From NCBI GenBank assembly GCA_002087915.1, contig LWDP01000029.1, positions 1 through 27,354 on the forward strand: a DNA stretch of 27,354 bases. The letters are read 5' to 3'. The notes under the pieces were generated by a model. It saw nothing but the letters and a program-made list of their open reading frames with translations, was not told where the DNA came from and ran no database searches. The DNA comes from Enterospora canceri (taxonomy: Eukaryota > Microsporidia > Enterocytozoonidae). The position numbers and the translations under genes are program-made. Below, piece by piece: positions 24,188 to 27,354 of this stretch; positions within the stretch are counted from its first letter, which is position 1; each line of letters starts with the position of its first letter.

Positions 24188-24631
24188 CACACTCTCTTGG
24201 TCGTCTCTGCTCTTTATATTCAATTAAGGTTTCACCCCTAACCTGATGACCAATTACGAACAATCAAATCTGTCTTCCAACACGTTTTAAGCTTATTTTG
24301 CATATAAAAGAAGGAATTATTGTTCTTGTCATGAGTCTCCTGAGGATCCTTAGAAGCTATCTCTATCTTACGCTCTGAACTCTTCTTAGCTGCTACAATT
24401 CACCTAGCGAACATTCTTTAACTATAATTCTATTTAGATTAGTTTCAAACGTACAATATGTTGTATATGCAACATGAGTTAGAAGCATAAATGGATAAAT
24501 AATTCAGGTAACATCAAAGTAGGATCTAAGTGAGAAGCTGAGGCAGGATTACAGACTTAATAATGAAATACAACTGATTCGGTATTACATTATGTATCAA
24601 CAAACAAACTTAACAGCAAACAAACCCCAAA
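24188..24631. other. Gene-free leader of the PI 4-kinase gene
   Basis: 444 bp with no supported gene. It holds a TTAAGCTTA (24287-24295), a TATAAAAG-like sequence at about 24303-24310 and a small palindrome ATGTTG...CAACAT (24458-24475). The final CAAACCCCAAA precedes the PIK1 ATG. Confidence 0.5.
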
Positions 24632-26803
24632 ATGCCAGAAGACGAAAAAGAGAAAGAAAAAGAGGCAATGAACAATCTAATTCCACCAATAAAGGCTGAA
24701 ATCAACGTGAAAGAGGTAGAAGAGATCATCAAGGTCTCAACAGAGGTGGAATATAAGGAGGCTGAAGATACAATTGAAGAGAGCATAAAGCAGGAGATTG
24801 AGGAAGCAGTGGACATATTTGAGAAGGAAATAAATGAGGAGGATTTGAAAAATTCAATGAAGAAATTACAGCTAAAGAACAAATCACCAAAAACAGAACA
24901 TAAGGGAACACCAGAAAGAGTGAAGAGTGATTATGTTGATTACAGCAAGAATCCGATACGAAAGACCACTGAATACTACATCCAACTACTACATAGATTC
25001 AGGTTTCCATCAGATCAAATACTGATTTGCCACTCCCTAAAAATGTGTAAAATAGCCGATTACATACCACACCTAATTAATATAATGCTAAGAACCAAAA
25101 GTGATGCAATCTACAACTTGTTGCTTTACAAATGTAGATCATTGCAGCTTAGAACAACAACATTCTTCTACCTGAAGACAATTTTGGCTGAAGAAGAGGA
25201 CGTGGAGAAGGCAGCACTTAGCTACTATCTCTGTTGTGATTTATATGAACTAGAAATATATCAGAACAGGAAGAATATGCCAAAAACAGCAGGAAAAACA
25301 AGAAGGCCAAATCACATCAAATTCAGAACCAGGGCATTCACAACACCACAGAACAAGAACGCCAATTTCAATGGGATAGTTCTAAGCTTTCTTAGATCAG
25401 TTGCATTCTACGATAAAGTTGCATTTGATCACTGCACAAACATTGTAAACATCTTCAGCAAAAAGCGAAACCTGAGAAATATCAGTACCAAAAGCAGCCT
25501 ATTGTTCAAAAACAACCTAAAATACTACTATGACATTGTAAAAATAAGTGATCTACTCGCAGAAGTGCCAAAAACAATGAAACAGCGCCTTCTGATAGTG
25601 AACCTGGAATTATTCAACAATTTGCACAGTAACAATTACATCACCCTATTTAACTGTGGTAGAATCAGAAAGATTCATGTAGCAAGTGCCCTATCATTGG
25701 ATAGTAAGGCAAATGGGCCATTTATGGTGAATTGCATTTTAGAGCACAGAAGCACCCTGAAATCAAAAAGAAATGAATTTGATTTGAGTTCGGATAAAAT
25801 GAACAAATTACGGACACTTGCGTACCAATTTCAGACTGTGAAAGAACTGGATGAAATCAGTGATCTAAATGGAATACGAAACAATATTCTGGTAGCAATG
25901 GAGCAGGTTGTGCTTGAGAAAATAGTGAGGGAGGAAATGGAATTGGAGAAAAAGAAGCAAAAGAAGGAGAAACAAAAAGAAGAGTCAAATCCACCACTTG
26001 TTGAATCTGAGAAAGAATCAAAACAGCCATTGCAAGAGAGAATCAGGGGTTATTTCAGAATGGATGTTTATGAAAAGCAGCCTAATGAACCAAGTCCCAT
26101 TCTGTCACGGAATACACTTTCATTCATAGTCAAAAATGGGACTGATATGAGAGAGGAGTATCTGGCATTCCGAATCATCACACAAATCAAACACATTTTT
26201 GTAGCACATGGTGTTCCCATCTATCTCAGGAACTATAAGATAGTGATCATTACTGAGGAAACTGGGCTTGTTGAAACAGTCGTGAAAACACAGTCTATGC
26301 ATAAGATAAAGGAGAAAGAGAGTCTCCTGGAATATTTTAAGAAGACTTTCAATAGTAGACACAGGTGCACTATGGAATCAGCGAAAAGAAACTTCCTATT
26401 TTCCCTGGTTGGATACAGCCTCATTCAATACCTGCTGAGTCTCAAGGACAGACACAATGCCAACATTCTCATTGATGAATATGGTCATATGATCCATATT
26501 GATTTTGGATTTATTCTTGGCAAATATCCTGGAATATACGGTGTAGAAACAGCCCCATTCAAGTTTAGTAACGAATATCTTGATTTGGTTGACTTGGATG
26601 AGTTCAAGATTCTCTTCAAAGAGGGGTTCAAATGCCTGGTTCACAATAAGAGCATTCTACCATACGAAATAAAGGAAAAGGTGGATACAGGCGGGACTGA
26701 ACCAGATCTATTCTGTGAGAACCTGATTAACAAATCAGTTGGAAACATTCTGACTGTTCTATACGATACATTACAGTATTATGAGAATGGATATCATAAA
26801 TAA
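24632..26803 (+). CDS. PIK1: Phosphatidylinositol 4-kinase, type III beta (PIK1-like)
   Basis: A 723-aa protein, ATG behind AACCCCAAA. An acidic, Glu-rich N-terminus (1-90) is followed by a helical (LKU/PIK-like) domain with LLYKCRSLQLRTTTFFYLKTIL. A charged linker lies near 430-470. The catalytic domain has the ATP-binding Lys (FIVKNGTDMREE), the Pik1-like YLRNYKIVIITEETGLVE, the catalytic loop DRHNANI (Asp606) and the metal-binding HIDFGF (Asp624). GVETAPFKFSNEY is typical of PI4K beta/Pik1. The expected GDD at the substrate side is altered to NGTD. It makes PI4P at the Golgi, opposing SAC1 (11264-13423). It is shorter than yeast Pik1 (1066 aa). Confidence 0.95.
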   Translation: MPEDEKEKEKEAMNNLIPPIKAEINVKEVEEIIKVSTEVEYKEAEDTIEESIKQEIEEAVDIFEKEINEEDLKNSMKKLQLKNKSPKTEHKGTPERVKSDYVDYSKNPIRKTTEYYIQLLHRFRFPSDQILICHSLKMCKIADYIPHLINIMLRTKSDAIYNLLLYKCRSLQLRTTTFFYLKTILAEEEDVEKAALSYYLCCDLYELEIYQNRKNMPKTAGKTRRPNHIKFRTRAFTTPQNKNANFNGIVLSFLRSVAFYDKVAFDHCTNIVNIFSKKRNLRNISTKSSLLFKNNLKYYYDIVKISDLLAEVPKTMKQRLLIVNLELFNNLHSNNYITLFNCGRIRKIHVASALSLDSKANGPFMVNCILEHRSTLKSKRNEFDLSSDKMNKLRTLAYQFQTVKELDEISDLNGIRNNILVAMEQVVLEKIVREEMELEKKKQKKEKQKEESNPPLVESEKESKQPLQERIRGYFRMDVYEKQPNEPSPILSRNTLSFIVKNGTDMREEYLAFRIITQIKHIFVAHGVPIYLRNYKIVIITEETGLVETVVKTQSMHKIKEKESLLEYFKKTFNSRHRCTMESAKRNFLFSLVGYSLIQYLLSLKDRHNANILIDEYGHMIHIDFGFILGKYPGIYGVETAPFKFSNEYLDLVDLDEFKILFKEGFKCLVHNKSILPYEIKEKVDTGGTEPDLFCENLINKSVGNILTVLYDTLQYYENGYHK

Positions 26804-26886
26804 GAAGAATTGGTGACCATTATTTATTATCTCTCTTCTTCCGCTTCCCATTGTGTTTATGCTTTGATTGTAGGGTTCTAGTTGAT

Positions 26887-27354
26887 TCAATTGGATTGCG
26901 ATCTTCGAAGAGGGTATGTTCGATGTGAACTTGTTTCAGTCAGGTTTCCGTGAAGTTGGTCAAGTGCTTCAAGTGATCTTGATTCAGTCAGGGTACGAGA
27001 TGAGTTAAGTCCTTGATCAAATACTTGCCAATTCGATTCATAATTATCCGATACGTTAGTATCTGATTCACTATTAGCTGCTTCTAGCTGATCTGATTCC
27101 TCACTATCTAAATCTAGCTGACTTGATTCCTCACTATCTACTTCTAGCTTACTTGATTCATTATTATCTGCTAGTGCACCATTATTGATTTCCACGTTTG
27201 TTGCTAGTGATTCATTATTGGTTTCTGAATCTGATGATTCTGACTTCTTTTCTGCTAGTGGTCCATCATTGATTTCTGAATCTGATGATTCTGACTTCTT
27301 TTCTTCTAGTGGTCCATTATTGATTTCCACATTTGTTGCTAGTGCGCTTGATTC
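26887..27354 (-). CDS. Acidic Ser/Glu/Asn-rich repeat protein, 5' end outside the window
   Basis: The frame is open to the right edge of the window, so only the C-terminal ~155 codons are seen; no initiating ATG is visible. The translated part consists of near-repeats such as KKSESSDSEIND, KKSESSDSETNNESLATNVEINNG and EVDSEESSQLDLDSEES, giving a strongly acidic protein, and ends HRTYPLRRSQSN with a basic tail. DNA repeats with a unit of about 50 bp (for example 27222-27320) underlie it. No domain is recognised; it may be a secreted or nuclear low-complexity protein. Confidence 0.6.
   Translation of the reverse strand, partial: ESSALATNVEINNGPLEEKKSESSDSEINDGPLAEKKSESSDSETNNESLATNVEINNGALADNNESSKLEVDSEESSQLDLDSEESDQLEAANSESDTNVSDNYESNWQVFDQGLNSSRTLTESRSLEALDQLHGNLTETSSHRTYPLRRSQSN

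Noticed and set aside
24525..24560. Alu-like wording GAGAAGCTGAGGCAGGATTAC
   Set aside because: Short chance resemblance with no further similarity to 7SL-derived repeats.
11264..26803. SAC1 and PIK1 as a linked PI4P gene cluster
   Set aside because: They are 11 kb apart on opposite strands with many unrelated genes between them; the functional link is real but linkage looks coincidental.

Overview
The window is nuclear DNA of a very compact eukaryote, most likely a microsporidian (fungal-related intracellular parasite); I cannot name the genus. The reasons are: single-exon genes packed with gaps of 1 to 150 bp on both strands; shortened versions of core eukaryotic proteins (NOP56 of 342 aa, SAM50 of 406 aa, ORC4 of 275 aa, beta-tubulin of 435 aa); a mitochondrial-type outer-membrane assembly protein in an otherwise minimal gene set; and a C-rich triplet (CCC) just upstream of about half of the start codons, a hallmark described for microsporidian genes. 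There is one intron-containing tRNA gene, tRNA-Ile(UAU).

Layout. 1-4.2 kb: 3' end of a PH-domain protein, a Csm1/Pcs1-like monopolin subunit, a six-finger zinc-finger protein (possibly TFIIIA) divergent from a membrane-anchored Pro/Gln/His repeat protein across a perfect palindromic CRE-like element, a short homeodomain protein and a Trs20/sedlin-like TRAPP subunit. 4.2-6.4 kb: 68 perfect TAC triplets in front of beta-tubulin, a 57-aa membrane protein and the tRNA. 6.4-15.1 kb: NOG2 GTPase, SAM50, NOP56, GWT1, SAC1, a zinc-finger protein with no ATG, and a Cys/Met-rich protein. 15.2-21.8 kb: a small basic protein, a calponin-homology protein, V-ATPase proteolipid, a RecA-like ATPase, two unknown proteins, TFIIA large subunit, FEN1, two small adjacent membrane proteins (the second frameshifted), ORC4 and NHP2. 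21.8-24.6 kb: a gene-poor island holding a terminal-inverted-repeat DNA transposon relic, an assembly join (single N between two identical 275-bp copies) and ORF fragments. 24.6-27.35 kb: PIK1-type PI 4-kinase and the 3' end of an acidic Ser/Glu repeat protein.

Themes. Ribosome biogenesis and snoRNPs (NOG2, NOP56, NHP2), replication and chromosome segregation (ORC4, FEN1, Csm1-like, RecA-like), transcription (TFIIA, zinc fingers, homeodomain) and membrane lipid handling (PIK1 makes PI4P, SAC1 removes it, GWT1 acylates GPI precursors) are represented. The genes look like a housekeeping segment with shared divergent promoters, not an operon. The most notable points are Gln at canonical position 198 of beta-tubulin (a benzimidazole-resistance type residue), the 19-bp-arm palindrome, the transposon relic with a 6-bp flanking direct repeat, the frameshift at about 20.43 kb, and the small gene at 6038-6211.
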